Positions 8,919 to 21,647 of a DNA stretch of 64,000 bases are shown here, piece after piece (position 1 is the first letter of the stretch; the number at the start of each line of letters is the position of its first letter). The notes beneath the pieces are model-generated. The model saw only the letters and a program-made list of their open reading frames with translations, had not been told where the DNA came from and did not search any database. Both the position numbers and the translations under genes were made by a program. This DNA is from Geosporobacter subterraneus DSM 17957 (lineage in GTDB: Bacteria; Bacillota; Clostridia; Peptostreptococcales; Thermotaleaceae), in assembly GCF_900142145.1 (NCBI RefSeq), contig NZ_FQZV01000009.1, forward strand, positions 1-64,000. Reading direction: 5' to 3'.

Positions 8919-9896
8919 GTGGGGTATATAACCATAGATACAGGCACGACCAATACGAGGATACGATATATTGAAAAGGATAGCCTTCTAGGAAGCTATC
9001 AAGAGCAAGTAGGGGTTAGGGATACAGCGATTACAGGCAGTCTTGAAAATTTGAAAAGGACAATAAAAAGGGGCATCGCCCATTGTCTGGCAAATAGTCA
9101 TAGAGAGCTTTGGGATGTTGAGAAGATTATTGCCTTTGGAATGATTACCTCTAACTTAGGACTTATTGAGATCCCCCATTTAGAGGCGCCTGTAGGCTTG
9201 AAGGAGTTGAAGAAGGGGATCGTTCAAAAAAGCTTTCAGGAGATCGTGGATGTACCCATCTATTTTATTCCGGGAGTGAAAAACAAAGTAGAGAATAGCT
9301 CTCCCGGAGCATTTATGAGTATGGATATGATGCGGGGAGAAGAAACGGAATCCATAGGAGCTTTATGCTTTACCCAGGTGAAAGGAGAGCGCTTATACAT
9401 ATCACCGGGTTCGCATACAAAATTTGTGTTTTTTGATGAGAACCATAGAATAAAAAAATGCAGCACAACCCTTGCAGGAGAACTCCTATGGGCCCTTGCC
9501 AGTGAAACCATACTGGCCCATTCAATACCCAAAAGCTTGATCTCAAGTGTAGAGAGGGAGTATATTGAAGCCGGGATCGCTGCAGTGAAAAAACACGGAT
9601 TTACAAAAACCTGTTTTTTGGTAAGAAGCATGGATCTTTTTTCAGATACAACACCCAATCAAAGAGTGAACTTTATAGCCGGTGCAATCGGTTACCAGGA
9701 TCTCAAATCCATAGCACAAGTACTGGAAGAATATAAACCGACAATAATTGTGGGGGGAAAAAGGATGCTGCGGGAATTGTACGGTACCATACTGGAAATC
9801 CTGGGATATGATAGGGATAAGATCATCCTGTTGGAGGATCCGGTGGTTGAAAAAGCAAGCTCTATAGGGGCTTTAAAAATCCTAGCAGGAGGTTAA
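8919..9896 (+). CDS. dgoK: 2-keto-3-deoxygalactonokinase (DgoK family)
   Basis: Sugar-acid kinase of the DgoK family (PF05035), 325 residues. It phosphorylates 2-dehydro-3-deoxy-D-galactonate on the 6-hydroxyl with ATP, giving the aldolase substrate. The N-terminal ATP-binding phosphate loop is YITIDTGTTNTRIRY; further family features are LYISPGSHTKFVFF and the C-terminal IIVGGKRML. The start is GTG with GAGGCGGG upstream. It is the last gene of the operon. No galactonate dehydratase lies in the window, so either the 2-keto-3-deoxy acid itself is imported or the dehydratase is encoded elsewhere. Confidence 0.88.
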   Translation: MGYITIDTGTTNTRIRYIEKDSLLGSYQEQVGVRDTAITGSLENLKRTIKRGIAHCLANSHRELWDVEKIIAFGMITSNLGLIEIPHLEAPVGLKELKKGIVQKSFQEIVDVPIYFIPGVKNKVENSSPGAFMSMDMMRGEETESIGALCFTQVKGERLYISPGSHTKFVFFDENHRIKKCSTTLAGELLWALASETILAHSIPKSLISSVEREYIEAGIAAVKKHGFTKTCFLVRSMDLFSDTTPNQRVNFIAGAIGYQDLKSIAQVLEEYKPTIIVGGKRMLRELYGTILEILGYDRDKIILLEDPVVEKASSIGALKILAGG

Positions 9897-9978
9897 GCCT
9901 TTAAGGAAGCGTGGGTTGGTTATTCTAATCTTTACAATGCTTGATGGATTTTCTTTTTAACGAAATAATCGACAATCT

Positions 9979-10045
9979 AAAAAATCTCCTTTTCGCAAGC
10001 AGAATGGGTGTGGACAACTGATTCTTATTGCAAAAGGAGATTTTT
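9979..10045 (+). terminator. Long inverted repeat after the sugar-acid operon
   Basis: AAAAATCTCCTTTT at about 9980-9993 pairs with AAAAGGAGATTTTT at 10032-10045 around a loop of about 35 nt. The right arm ends in a T-run, so it could end transcription of dgoK, though the loop is long. Confidence 0.45.
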
Positions 10046-10251
10046 CAATAAGAGGGGGGAGTTTACAAAAGAGATCATAGAAAAGGTAAGGAGGCTACTC
10101 CTTCCTTATTCTATAAATTGAGACATATGTTTAAAACTCAGTCGAATGGCTTTATGAATATTTTCATGGGATCCTTCAAAGGATTTATCTTTCATTGTAC
10201 TTACGTAAATCTATATTATCATTTATTCTAATTGGGAAGGCAGAAAACGAA

Positions 10252-10285
10252 GAAGCCTCTCCGCGTGGGAGAGAGGCTTCTTTTA
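10252..10285 (+). terminator. Rho-independent terminator
   Basis: GAAGCCTCTC pairs with GAGAGGCTTC around a short loop and is followed by TTTT. The spacer 9897-10450 holds this hairpin, the weaker one at 9979-10045 and no convincing gene. Confidence 0.8.
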
Positions 10286-10450
10286 ATTTGTTCGCTGCAG
10301 ATTGATTAACTGGCACATAGGAGAAAAAAGCCAGCATAATTCTTTTTTAAAAAAAGAACATTCGTTCTGGAAAATGTATGATTTAATTGTCAGGATGGAC
10401 AAAATCCTATAAGATAGATAAGAGAGCAACAAATAGAAAGGAGTTTATCC

Positions 10451-12629
10451 ATGGATTTAAATCATTTAAATGATAAACAAAGAGAAGCCGTACTGAAAAC
10501 CGAAGGTCCCCTATTGATTCTGGCAGGTGCAGGGTCTGGTAAAACGAGGGTTTTGACCCATCGTATTGCTTATTTAATAGAACAAATGGGTGTATATCCG
10601 GGAAATATATTAGCCATCACCTTTACCAATAAAGCTGCAAGGGAAATGAAGGAAAGGGTAGAAGCCCTTTTGGGTGAACACACAGATATCTGGGTCAGTA
10701 CCTTTCACTCTGCCTGTGTGAGAATACTGCGCAGAGATATTGAAAAAATTGGCTATACCCGGGATTTTGTTATCTATGATGCAGCAGATCAGCAAAACAT
10801 CTTGAAAGATTGCCTGAAAGAATTAAATGTGAATGATGAGTTATTTCCTGTTGCAATGGTGCAAAATAAGATTAGCGATGCCAAGGATCGCATGCTGACA
10901 CCCCAAGGTTTCCTGAAGGAGGCAGCCGAGGATTTTCAGCTTACAAAGATTGCAGAGATTTATGAGCTGTATCAGAAAAAGCTGAAAAAGAACAATGCCC
11001 TGGATTTTGATGATCTGATCTTTAAAACCGTGGAGCTCTTCCAAAAAGAACCGAAGGTGTTGAGCTTTTACCAACATAAGTTTCAATACATCATGGTGGA
11101 TGAGTACCAAGACACCAACCAGATTCAGTACACCTTTATACATATGCTGGCATCTGCCCATAAGAACCTGTGTGTGGTGGGGGATGATGACCAAAGCATC
11201 TACAGTTTCAGAGGAGCAGATATCCGAAATATACTGAATTTCGAGGATGATTTTGCCAATGCAGCAGTGATCAAACTGGAACAAAACTATCGGTCCACTC
11301 AGAACATATTGGATGCGGCCAACTGCGTGATCAAAAACAACCGGGGCCGAAAAAGCAAGGTGCTGTGGACCTCCAATCGGGCGGGAGACCGTATCCGCTA
11401 CCATAAGGCCATGAATGAGCATGAAGAGGGCCGGTTTATTGTCAATCAAATTCAGGAGATGCATGAATCAGAAGGGCGAAATTACGGAGAATTTGCCATT
11501 CTTTATCGGACCAACGCCCAGTCCCGGGTATTAGAGGAGATGCTGATGCGGGCGGGGATTCCTTATCGGATTTTTGGCGGACTAAAATTCTATGCCCGAA
11601 AGGAAATCAAGGATATGATCGCCTATCTGCGCTTGATCCAAAACTCCGTAGATGACCTGAGCGTTAGAAGAGTCATCAATGTACCAAAACGAGGAATTGG
11701 AGACAAGACCATAGAAAAGCTGGAGCAGCATGCAGCGAGAACAGGAGAGAGCCTCTTTAGTGCCATGCTGGAAGCAGAAGTTTTAGGGGATTTATCTAGA
11801 CGAGTGGTGAAAGGTATCAATGACTTTGCCGCATTGATTATGAAATTTAGTGAGTTAAAGAATGAAATGGGTGTAGCGGAGCTGATCTCTAAGGTATTGG
11901 AGGAATCAGGATATATCGAAGAACTGCAGAGGGAAAACACCATGGAAGCCAATGGGCGGATCGAGAACCTTCAGGAATTTCTATCGGTAGCTATGGAGTT
12001 TGAAAAAACAGCGGAAGAAAATACCTTGGAGGAATTCCTAGGAACCATTTCTTTAGTTTCTGATATTGACCAGATGGAGGAACAGGAAAATGCTGTGGTG
12101 CTTATGACGCTCCACAGTGCCAAAGGGTTAGAGTTTCCCATTGTGTTTCTGGCGGGAATGGAAGAAGGTATTTTTCCCATTTCTAGAGCCCTATTCAGCG
12201 ATCAGGATTTAGAAGAAGAACGAAGGCTGTGCTACGTAGGAATTACCCGGGCAAAGGAGATCTTATTCCTGACCCATGCCTTAGTAAGAACCCTCTATGG
12301 CCGAACCAATTATAACAGCATCTCCCGTTTTATCAATGAGATTGCTGAAGATTATATTGATATGGACAAGCAGGAAGAGGCAAGGAAGCAGGAACAAAGC
12401 TTAGTCCCCGACCCAGGCATATATAGAGGTCTTAGCATGGATATTAAAACGAAGCCTGCAGCAAATGCAAGCAGCAGCGAGATCAAGCCTGGCAGCAAGA
12501 TTCGTCATGAAAAGTTTGGCGTGGGGACAGTGATTTCTATAAAGGGAAGCGGGGAAAAAGCGGAACTGACCATTGCTTTTGACAATGCAGGGATCAAGAA
12601 GCTGGTTTTAGGCTTTGCACCCATAAAGA

Positions 12630-12643
<14 letters not shown>
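10451..12643 (+). CDS. pcrA: ATP-dependent DNA helicase PcrA/UvrD
   Basis: Superfamily 1A 3'-5' DNA helicase used in repair and in clearing replication forks, 730 residues, normal for PcrA. Motifs in order: Q motif and Walker A LAGAGSGKTRVL (about residue 25), motif Ia ITFTNKAAREM, Walker B VDEYQDTN (about residue 216), motif III VVGDDDQSIYSFRGAD, motif IV QNYRSTQNIL, motif V LMTLHSAKGLEF and motif VI EEERRLCYVGITRAK. The C-terminal end has the PcrA Tudor-like segment (PGSKIRHEKFGVGTV) that contacts RNA polymerase. GAAAGGAG precedes the ATG by 8 nt. ligA follows 137 nt later, the usual pcrA-ligA order in Firmicutes. Confidence 0.98.
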
Positions 12644-14775
<2,132 letters not shown>

Positions 14776-14877
14776 AGTGATGAAAACGCAGCAAAGCATC
14801 TAGAAAAAGGAACAGGGTTGATATATAATCAACTATAAATACTTTTTTGGTGAATAATCATGCAAGGAGGAGTAACC

Positions 14878-15165
14878 ATGACCATTAGCATAAAGGATGT
14901 AGAGCAGGTAGCTAATCTGGCACGATTATCCTTTACGAAGCAGGAAAAACAGGACTTTGCAGAGAAGCTGACGGCTATCGTAGGATATATTGAGAAACTG
15001 AATGAGGTAAATGTGGAAGGGGTAGAACCTACCTACCATGTACTGCCTCTATTAAATGTACTGCGAAAGGATGAAGTTCAACCATCCATGGAGCGGGAGA
15101 AAGTACTGGCCAATGCACCGGATCCGCAGCAGGGATGCTTCAAAGTGCCTAAAATTATGGAATAA
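14878..15165 (+). CDS. gatC: Asp-tRNA(Asn)/Glu-tRNA(Gln) amidotransferase subunit C
   Basis: Small subunit that holds GatA and GatB together, 95 residues. The start is taken at 14878 (MTISIKDVEQVANLARL) because AAGGAGGAG lies 7 nt before it; the earlier ATG at 14860 lies ahead of that site. Family pattern: helical N-terminus, EKLTAIVGYIEKLNEVN in the middle, and the C-terminal strand with ANAPDPQQGCFKVPKIME. It is followed by gatA after a 93-nt gap. Confidence 0.95.
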   Translation: MTISIKDVEQVANLARLSFTKQEKQDFAEKLTAIVGYIEKLNEVNVEGVEPTYHVLPLLNVLRKDEVQPSMEREKVLANAPDPQQGCFKVPKIME

Positions 15166-15258
15166 CAATTCCGCATGCAGTCTGAATATGCGTTGATTGT
15201 ATCGTCAGGATCAAGTCAGAAAAGGATGCAGAATACAAAAATAGAAGGAGTGTGCAAT

Positions 15259-16716
15259 ATGGATTTGCTTCAACGGACTGCCCATGAGGTTCGTGATCTG
15301 ATGAGAAAAAAGGAAATCAGCTCAAAGGAGCTTACAGAGGCGGCTTTAGATAGAATTGAAAAAATCGACGGGCAGATAGAGGCTTTTTTACATACCAGCA
15401 GAGAGCGTGCTTTGACCTGGGCTCAGGAAGTGGACAAGCGGCTGCAGGAGGGACAGGAATTAAGCGATTTAGCCGGTATTCCTATGGCCCTAAAGGACAA
15501 TATTTGTACAGAAGGAATTCCTACCACCTGTGCCTCTAAAATTCTGGGAAACTTTGTACCCCCCTATAATGCAACAGTTACAGAAAAACTGTATCAGGGA
15601 AAGGCCATTTTAGTGGGAAAAACCAATATGGATGAGTTTGCCATGGGGTCCTCTACTGAAAACTCAGCCTTTCGAAAAACAAAAAATCCCTGGGATGAGC
15701 AGCGGGTGCCGGGGGGATCCAGCGGAGGCTCTGCAGCGGCTGTGGCTTCCAGTGAAGTATTTTATGCTTTGGGGTCAGATACCGGAGGGTCTATTCGCCA
15801 GCCGGCATCCTTTTGCGGACTGGTAGGACTAAAACCCACCTATGGACTTGTTTCCAGGTATGGATTAATCGCCTATGCTTCTTCCCTAGACCAGATTGGT
15901 CCGCTGACGAAGGACGTGGAGGACTGTGCATTGGTGCTAAATGCCATCGCAGGCCATGATCCTATGGACTCCACTTCAGCGGAAGGAAAAGAAGTTGATT
16001 ACCGAAAGGCCTTAATCAGTGATGTGAAGGGATTAAAGATTGGCATAGCAAAAGAGTATTTTGGTGAAGGAATCGATGAGGCAGTTAAGAGAAATGTATA
16101 TGCTGCAATTGAACAACTGAAGTCCTTAGGTGCGGACTATGAAGAGGTTTCTTTGCCCCATACGGAGTATGCGCTGCCAACTTATTACATCCTTGCTTCC
16201 TCTGAATGCAGCTCTAACTTAGCCCGATTTGACGGTATTCGCTATGGATATCGTACGGAATCCTATGACAATCTGACGGATTTGTTTGTTAAGACTAGGA
16301 GCGAGGGCTTTGGTGAGGAAGTAAAACGTCGGATTATGCTGGGGACCTATGCATTGAGTTCCGGCTACTATGATGCATATTATAAAAAGGCACTGCAGGT
16401 GCGAACCCTGATTAAACAAGATTTTGATAAAGCCTTTGAAAAATTTGATGTATTGATTGCACCTACTACGCCGACGCCAGCCTTTAGGCTAGGAGAAAAA
16501 ACCGATGATCCCCTGCAAATGTACATGTCCGATGTATGTACGGTTCCGATCAATATCGCAGGTATTCCTGCAATCTCCGTACCCTGCGGATTCGTTGAGG
16601 GATTGCCGGTGGGTCTGCAGATCATGGGCAAGCACTTTGCGGAAAGTACGCTGTTGAGAGTAGCCTATACAGTAGAACAAAATAATGCCTATCATAAGGA
16701 AAGACCTGCATTGTAG
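15259..16716 (+). CDS. gatA: Asp-tRNA(Asn)/Glu-tRNA(Gln) amidotransferase subunit A
   Basis: Glutaminase subunit that releases ammonia from glutamine for transamidation of Glu-tRNA(Gln) or Asp-tRNA(Asn); 485 residues. The amidase-signature triad is present: Lys79 in [10 protein letters not shown], the cis-Ser in [12 protein letters not shown] and the nucleophile Ser in [15 protein letters not shown]. The start at 15259 has AGAAGGAG about 9 nt upstream. The stop codon TAG at 16714-16716 lies inside the 128-bp repeat that begins at 16712, so the repeat supplies the end of this gene; the last residues ERPAL are still normal for GatA. No gatB follows, although gatCAB is usually one operon. Confidence 0.97.
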   Translation: MDLLQRTAHEVRDLMRKKEISSKELTEAALDRIEKIDGQIEAFLHTSRERALTWAQEVDKRLQEGQELSDLAGIPMALKDNICTEGIPTTCASKILGNFVPPYNATVTEKLYQGKAILVGKTNMDEFAMGSSTENSAFRKTKNPWDEQRVPGGSSGGSAAAVASSEVFYALGSDTGGSIRQPASFCGLVGLKPTYGLVSRYGLIAYASSLDQIGPLTKDVEDCALVLNAIAGHDPMDSTSAEGKEVDYRKALISDVKGLKIGIAKEYFGEGIDEAVKRNVYAAIEQLKSLGADYEEVSLPHTEYALPTYYILASSECSSNLARFDGIRYGYRTESYDNLTDLFVKTRSEGFGEEVKRRIMLGTYALSSGYYDAYYKKALQVRTLIKQDFDKAFEKFDVLIAPTTPTPAFRLGEKTDDPLQMYMSDVCTVPINIAGIPAISVPCGFVEGLPVGLQIMGKHFAESTLLRVAYTVEQNNAYHKERPAL

Positions 16717-16839
16717 ATAAACGCCAGCAAAATGAAAGATCCATACAGGGGACCACCGATGGGTCGTCCTGTAAAAGCGGGCAGACACGCAGGTCTGCCC
16801 CTACAAAAAAATATCTTGTTTTAGACGATTAAATCTATA
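16712..16839. repeat. 128-bp palindromic dispersed repeat, copy 2
   Basis: Second copy of the element at 4862-4989, same orientation and length. Two internal hairpins are clear: GGACCACC..GGGTCGTCC and GGGCAGAC-acgcag-GTCTGCCC. The outer ends TGTAGATAAACG and AAATCTATA form the enclosing stem. Its first bases provide the gatA stop codon. Confidence 0.8.
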
Positions 16840-16857
16840 TAGTAAGGGATCAGGCAG

Positions 16858-16884
16858 AAACACGTCATAAATGGCGTGTTTTTT
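16858..16884 (+). terminator. Rho-independent terminator after gatA
   Basis: AAACACGTCAT pairs with ATGGCGTGTTT (one G-U pair) across a 2-nt gap (loop in practice a few nt larger), followed by a T-run. It lies just after the 128-bp repeat and probably ends the pcrA-ligA-gatCA unit. Confidence 0.8.
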
Positions 16885-17479
16885 GTATAATTATTCGGAT
16901 TCAATGGGTGAAACCCAGATTAAAAAAACAAAAAATCTATTTGTCATAAACGAGTGTACGCACATTGAAAACAAAATCTAGAAATGCCCGTCTAATTATT
17001 AAGGATTCTTAAAGAAAATCTTGAGAAATGCCATTGCATAACCTATGAATATCGTTTTATAATATTACATATCTTTTGCGTTTGCGTTTTAATAAAACTT
17101 TAAAAAACAAATAAAATCATAGATATGAAAAATATCTTTATCAAATAAAAAACAGGAAAACGATCCCAGAGTCAGAAGCCAGTAGTATCAAAGTTGGTGG
17201 GATTTGTTACAAATATTTAAACTTAGGATTCTGCAGAATCGGTTGAATTGTATAGAAAATTCAGCTATTATGATAATTAGAACTAAGCAAACAGGACTTT
17301 TGCAATATTTAGAAAAGAAAGCAAATAAGTAGCAAGTCTTGTTTTATTTATTGAAAAGGCAATATTAAAATTTTTTAAGACCAAATAAAAAGTTTTAGTA
17401 ATGCCTTTATCCTTTTGAAAAGACTACGGGCTGGGAGGGATGCCTAATTCATCTGAATTGCTTTACTTATAAATCTTAG
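16885..17479. other. AT-rich spacer without genes before the opp operon
   Basis: About 600 bp of AT-rich DNA with stops in all frames. It contains a perfect palindrome GATTCTGCAGAATC at about 17227-17240 and several TATAAT-like boxes (for example at 17057-17065). It presumably carries the promoter of the opp operon, but I cannot single it out. Confidence 0.5.
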
Positions 17480-17496
17480 AAAGGAGAGTGAGTTGT

Positions 17497-18417
17497 ATGG
17501 GAAGATTTCTTGCAAATAGAATAGTTTCTATGCTTATTACGCTATTATTAATCATTACCATTACATTTTTATTGATGCATGCCATACCCGGCGGTCCTTT
17601 TACAAGGGAAAAAGCATTGCCGCCGGCAGTTATTAAAGCTTTGGAGGCCAAGTATAAGCTTGATCAGCCCCTATGGAAGCAGTATGTGGATTACTTAGGA
17701 GGAATTGCACGACTTGAGCTGGGGCCTTCATTTCAAAAGGTGGGGGTTACTGTAAATGACCTTATTCGTGAAGGATTTCCTGTATCGGCAAGGGTAGGAG
17801 GCCTTTCTGTACTGGTGGTGGTTGCCCTTGGCATACCAATGGGCATGATCTCGGCGCTAAAGCAGAACAAATGGCAGGATCAGACAGTCCGGTTCATTGC
17901 TACCTTAGGGATTACTATTCCAAGCTTTGTTATTGGAACGCTGATTATCTATATTTTTAGTGCCAAACTAGGCTGGCTCCCATCCTTCGGATTGAAAACG
18001 CCTAAGCACTATATCGGTCCGGTGATTGCCCTGAGCGGATATTCCTTATCCTTTGTGGCCCGTCTGACACGTTCAAGCATGTTGGAAGTACTGCAGCAGG
18101 ATTATATTCGTACTGCAAGAGCTAAAGGATTATCAGAATTTGTGGTGATTGCAAAGCACGCCCTTCGAAATGCCTTAATACCGGTTGTAACCTATATTGG
18201 ACCATTGATCGCAACGATTCTAACCGGATCTTTTGTTACAGAAAGAATTTTTGCAATTCCAGGTATGGGGAAACACTTCGTTGAGAGTGTAGGAAACCGT
18301 GACTATACTGTACTCATGGGCATGACGGTATTCTATGCCCTATTCCTGGTCATCATGGTATTAGTTGTAGACTTGCTGTACGGATTGATTGATCCAAGAA
18401 TCAAGGTTGAAGAATAG
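17497..18417 (+). CDS. oppB: Oligopeptide ABC transporter permease OppB
   Basis: Inner-membrane permease of a peptide ABC transporter, 306 residues. The start at 17497 (MGRFLANRIVSMLITLLLI) follows AAAGGAGAG by about 9 nt; a GTG at 17488 overlaps that site and is unlikely. It has the OppB pattern: first helix with TITFLLMHAIPGGPF, about six membrane segments, and the EAA loop for ATPase docking (DYIRTARAKGLSEFVVIAKH followed by ALRNALIPV). The first of a tightly packed opp series, 14 nt before oppC. Confidence 0.95.
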   Translation: MGRFLANRIVSMLITLLLIITITFLLMHAIPGGPFTREKALPPAVIKALEAKYKLDQPLWKQYVDYLGGIARLELGPSFQKVGVTVNDLIREGFPVSARVGGLSVLVVVALGIPMGMISALKQNKWQDQTVRFIATLGITIPSFVIGTLIIYIFSAKLGWLPSFGLKTPKHYIGPVIALSGYSLSFVARLTRSSMLEVLQQDYIRTARAKGLSEFVVIAKHALRNALIPVVTYIGPLIATILTGSFVTERIFAIPGMGKHFVESVGNRDYTVLMGMTVFYALFLVIMVLVVDLLYGLIDPRIKVEE

Positions 18418-18431
18418 GAGGGGCCGCAGAA

Positions 18432-19358
18432 ATGGAAAGTTTAAAAAGTATTCCCAAAAATATGTGGGAGCCAATTGGCTCCGAGGATCGAGAAAAAGAA
18501 AAAATTGTTCGCCCCAGCATGACCTATTGGCAGGATGCTTGGAGAAGATTGAAAAAAGATCCAATGGCCATGTGGGGTCTTATTACAATCATGGTCATTG
18601 TCTTTATGGCCGTATTTGGACCCATGATGGCCAGCATCACTTATTCAGACCAGGATTTAACCAACATAAACCAAGGACCCAGCGCAAAACACTGGTTTGG
18701 AACCGACAGCCACGGCAGAGACCTATATATTCGAGTGTTATACGGAGCACGAATCTCTCTGACGGTAGCCATGGTGGCTACAATAGTAAACTTCTTCATC
18801 GGGGTGTTATATGGGGGAATTTCTGGTTATATCGGCGGCAGAGTGGACAATATCATGATGCGTATTGTGGATATCATTTTTACCATTCCCCCAACCCTGT
18901 ATGCGATTGTATTGATGGTTGTTGTAGGCCCCGGGCTAAAGAGTATTATGATTACCCTAGGTACGATTTATTGGGTAAACATGGCACGGATTGTAAGGGG
19001 ACAGATCCTAGCTCTTAAGGAACAGGAATTTGTGCTGGCAGCCAGAACCATCGGCGCCAGCACCTGGAGAATTTTGATCCGTCACCTGATTCCCAATGCC
19101 ATGGGTCCCATCATTGTTACAGCAACCATGTTGATTCCGGGAGCGATATTTACAGAATCCTTCTTAAGTTTTATCGGTTTAGGAGTTTCTGCGCCCATGT
19201 CTTCCTGGGGAACACTTGCTTCAGATGCATTAGGGGGACTTCGTTCCTATCCTTATCAATTGTTCTTCCCGTCGGCGGCCATTTGTTTAACGATGTTGGC
19301 TTTTAACTTCCTGGGGGATGGCTTAAGAGATGCTCTTGACCCCCGCTTGCGAAAGTAG
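18432..19358 (+). CDS. oppC: Oligopeptide ABC transporter permease OppC
   Basis: Second permease subunit, 308 residues. The N-terminal OppC-type cytoplasmic stretch ([21 protein letters not shown]) leads into the first membrane segment. Further motifs are [24 protein letters not shown], typical of OppC/DppC, and the EAA loop [20 protein letters not shown]. It starts behind AGGAGGGG and precedes oppD by 18 nt. It forms the channel with OppB. Confidence 0.95.
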   Translation: MESLKSIPKNMWEPIGSEDREKEKIVRPSMTYWQDAWRRLKKDPMAMWGLITIMVIVFMAVFGPMMASITYSDQDLTNINQGPSAKHWFGTDSHGRDLYIRVLYGARISLTVAMVATIVNFFIGVLYGGISGYIGGRVDNIMMRIVDIIFTIPPTLYAIVLMVVVGPGLKSIMITLGTIYWVNMARIVRGQILALKEQEFVLAARTIGASTWRILIRHLIPNAMGPIIVTATMLIPGAIFTESFLSFIGLGVSAPMSSWGTLASDALGGLRSYPYQLFFPSAAICLTMLAFNFLGDGLRDALDPRLRK

Positions 19359-19376
19359 AATAGAGAGGTGACGAAG

Positions 19377-20399
19377 ATGAAAAACGAAAAATTATTGGAA
19401 GTCAAAAATCTAAGAACCTCCTTCTTTACCCATGTAGGGGAAGTAAAGGCTATAGGGGGCGTCAGCTTTGCCTTAGACAAAGGAGAAGCCATCGGTATCG
19501 TAGGAGAATCGGGAAGCGGGAAAAGTGTAACCTCTCTTTCTATCATGAGACTGTTGCAGTACCCTGGAAAAATTGTGGAAGGGGAATTGATTTTTAAAGG
19601 ACAGGACCTTGTAAAGAAAAGCGATAAGGAGATGCAGGCGATCCGGGGAAATGAGATTGCTATGATTTTCCAGGATCCAATGACTTCACTAAACCCTGTA
19701 TATACTGTTGGAGATCAGATTATAGAAGCCATCCGTCGCCATCAAGGCCTTAATAAAGCAGAGGCAAAGAAAAAAGCCATTGAAATGCTCCGTCTGGTAG
19801 GAATTCCTTCGCCGGAAAAACGGGTAGACAATTATCCTCATGAGTTTAGCGGCGGGATGCGGCAAAGGGCTATGATTGCCATCGCACTTTCCTGTGAGCC
19901 TAGTTTGTTGATTGCCGATGAACCAACAACAGCACTGGACGTAACCATACAGGCACAGATTCTTGAGCTGATGAAGGATTTAAAAGAAAAGATCAATACA
20001 TCTATTATGCTGATTACCCATGACCTGGGGGTTGTGGCTGATGTGTGCAGCCGCATCATTGTCATGTATGGCGGGTTGATTATGGAAGAAGGAAAGACTG
20101 AGGATATTTTCTACAATCCAAAGCATCCTTACACCATGGGGCTGCTAAAATCTATTCCCCGTCTAGATTTGGGGGGCAAAAAGAGATTAGTGCCAATCGA
20201 AGGTTCTCCGCCAGATTTGTTAAAGCCGCCAAAGGGATGTCCTTTTGCAGCAAGGTGTCCTTATGCAATGAGAGTTTGTATTGAGCAGCGGCCAGAGTAT
20301 ACTTTTGTGGATGAAAAGCATCGGGCCGCATGCTGGCTGTTACATGAAGATGCTCCCCAGATTGAAGTTGAAACCGGTGTAGTAAGGAGGAGAGCATAA
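19377..20399 (+). CDS. oppD: Oligopeptide ABC transporter ATP-binding protein OppD
   Basis: ATPase subunit, 340 residues. Walker [12 protein letters not shown]-loop [15 protein letters not shown] signature [12 protein letters not shown], Walker [14 protein letters not shown] and the H-loop ITHDLGVVA are all intact. The C-terminal oligopeptide/dipeptide extension has the Cys motif [14 protein letters not shown], which in this family can bind a 4Fe-4S cluster. The start at 19377 has GAGAGGTG 7 nt upstream. The stop overlaps the oppF start (TAATG), a sign of translational coupling. Confidence 0.96.
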   Translation: MKNEKLLEVKNLRTSFFTHVGEVKAIGGVSFALDKGEAIGIVGESGSGKSVTSLSIMRLLQYPGKIVEGELIFKGQDLVKKSDKEMQAIRGNEIAMIFQDPMTSLNPVYTVGDQIIEAIRRHQGLNKAEAKKKAIEMLRLVGIPSPEKRVDNYPHEFSGGMRQRAMIAIALSCEPSLLIADEPTTALDVTIQAQILELMKDLKEKINTSIMLITHDLGVVADVCSRIIVMYGGLIMEEGKTEDIFYNPKHPYTMGLLKSIPRLDLGGKKRLVPIEGSPPDLLKPPKGCPFAARCPYAMRVCIEQRPEYTFVDEKHRAACWLLHEDAPQIEVETGVVRRRA

Positions 20400-21382
20400 T
20401 GAATGTAAATAATCATGAGATTTTATTGGAGGTTAAAAACCTTAAAAAATATTTTCCTGTCCGCAAAGGATTTTTTGGCGGGGAAACCCAATATGTCAAA
20501 GCCGTGGACGATGTAAGCTTTCACATCCGCAAAGGTGAAACTCTGGGTTTGGTAGGGGAATCCGGTTGTGGCAAGTCTACTACAGGAAGAACCATTATAC
20601 GGCTATATGATCCTACAGCGGGAGAAATCATTTTCAACGGGGCAGAGATCGGAATGATGAAGGAAAAAGAAATGCTGCCATTCCGAAAAAGAATACAAAT
20701 GATCTTCCAGGATCCCTACGCATCATTAAATGCCCGTATGACCGTTGGGGATATTATTGGCGAACCGCTAGAGATTCATGGCTTGGCTACAGAAAAGGAA
20801 AAAATGGAAATTGTTCATGATTTGCTGAAAAAAGTAGGCTTAGCTCCGGACCATGCTGTAAGATACCCCCACGAGTTTAGCGGCGGACAAAGACAGCGTA
20901 TTGGTATTGCCAGAGCCTTGGCTGTAAGGCCGGAATTTATTATTTGCGATGAGCCGATATCTGCCTTAGACGTTTCCATACAGGCGCAGGTTGTAAATAT
21001 GCTTGAGGATTTGCAAAGTGAAATGGGACTGACCTACCTCTTTATCGCCCATGACCTTTCTATGGTGCGCCATATATCCAATCGTGTAGGGGTTATGTAT
21101 CTGGGCAAGCTGGTAGAAGTTGCAGATCGCAATGAACTGTATGAGCATCCTGCTCATCCTTATACCCAGGCGCTGTTGACAGCCATTCCCATTCCAGATC
21201 CTGATATTGCAAAAGCCAAGAAGCGGATCATTTTGGATGGGGATGTTCCAAGTCCCTTAAATCCGCCTTCAGGCTGTAGATTCCGTACACGGTGCAAGTA
21301 TGCAATGCCAAAGTGTGCTGAAGCTGAACCGGAAATGAAGGATATTGGCAGCGGGCATATGGCAGCTTGCCACCTGTTGTAG
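20399..21382 (+). CDS. oppF: Oligopeptide ABC transporter ATP-binding protein OppF
   Basis: Second ATPase subunit, 327 residues. N-terminal OppF signature [19 protein letters not shown], Walker [16 protein letters not shown]-loop [16 protein letters not shown], signature [15 protein letters not shown], Walker [16 protein letters not shown] and H-loop [10 protein letters not shown]. The C-terminus has the Cys pattern [19 protein letters not shown]. It overlaps oppD by one base. OppD and OppF form the ATPase heterodimer on OppBC. Confidence 0.96.
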   Translation: MNVNNHEILLEVKNLKKYFPVRKGFFGGETQYVKAVDDVSFHIRKGETLGLVGESGCGKSTTGRTIIRLYDPTAGEIIFNGAEIGMMKEKEMLPFRKRIQMIFQDPYASLNARMTVGDIIGEPLEIHGLATEKEKMEIVHDLLKKVGLAPDHAVRYPHEFSGGQRQRIGIARALAVRPEFIICDEPISALDVSIQAQVVNMLEDLQSEMGLTYLFIAHDLSMVRHISNRVGVMYLGKLVEVADRNELYEHPAHPYTQALLTAIPIPDPDIAKAKKRIILDGDVPSPLNPPSGCRFRTRCKYAMPKCAEAEPEMKDIGSGHMAACHLL

Positions 21383-21410
21383 CAATGGTTGGATAAAAAA
21401 AGATGATAGA

Positions 21411-21463
21411 GCAAGGGGAATCTATAAGATGGTCTTAGCGGATCATTGGTAGTTTCCCCTTGT
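21411..21463 (+). terminator. Inverted repeat after oppF
   Basis: CAAGGGGAA at 21412-21420 pairs with TTCCCCTTG at 21454-21462 across a 33-nt loop. There is no T-run, so it may be a weak attenuator or an mRNA end-protecting hairpin that sets the OppBCDF : OppA ratio. Confidence 0.4.
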
Positions 21464-21647
21464 TATAGGCATCAGAAGAAATTTTAGTAAAATAAAAATA
21501 TTTTTTATTTAAAAAAAGTTATATAATTCATCATGGCGGAAGGAATTTTTATGCTTCTGTAGAATATAATACTTTATCAGTTTAGCAGATTTTTTTTAGT
21601 GATTTTTTTCAGACTATTCAAGAACATTAAATCTTGTTAATAAAGAT

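Noticed and set aside
10106-10195. A 29-residue minus-strand frame (MKDKSFEGSHENIHKAIRL...) followed by a small hairpin
   Set aside because: No ribosome binding site before the ATG and no recognisable family; too short to support.
17255-17275. CodY-box-like sequence near GAAAATTCAGC before the opp operon
   Set aside because: Too many mismatches to the AATTTTCWGAAAATT consensus in a very AT-rich spacer.
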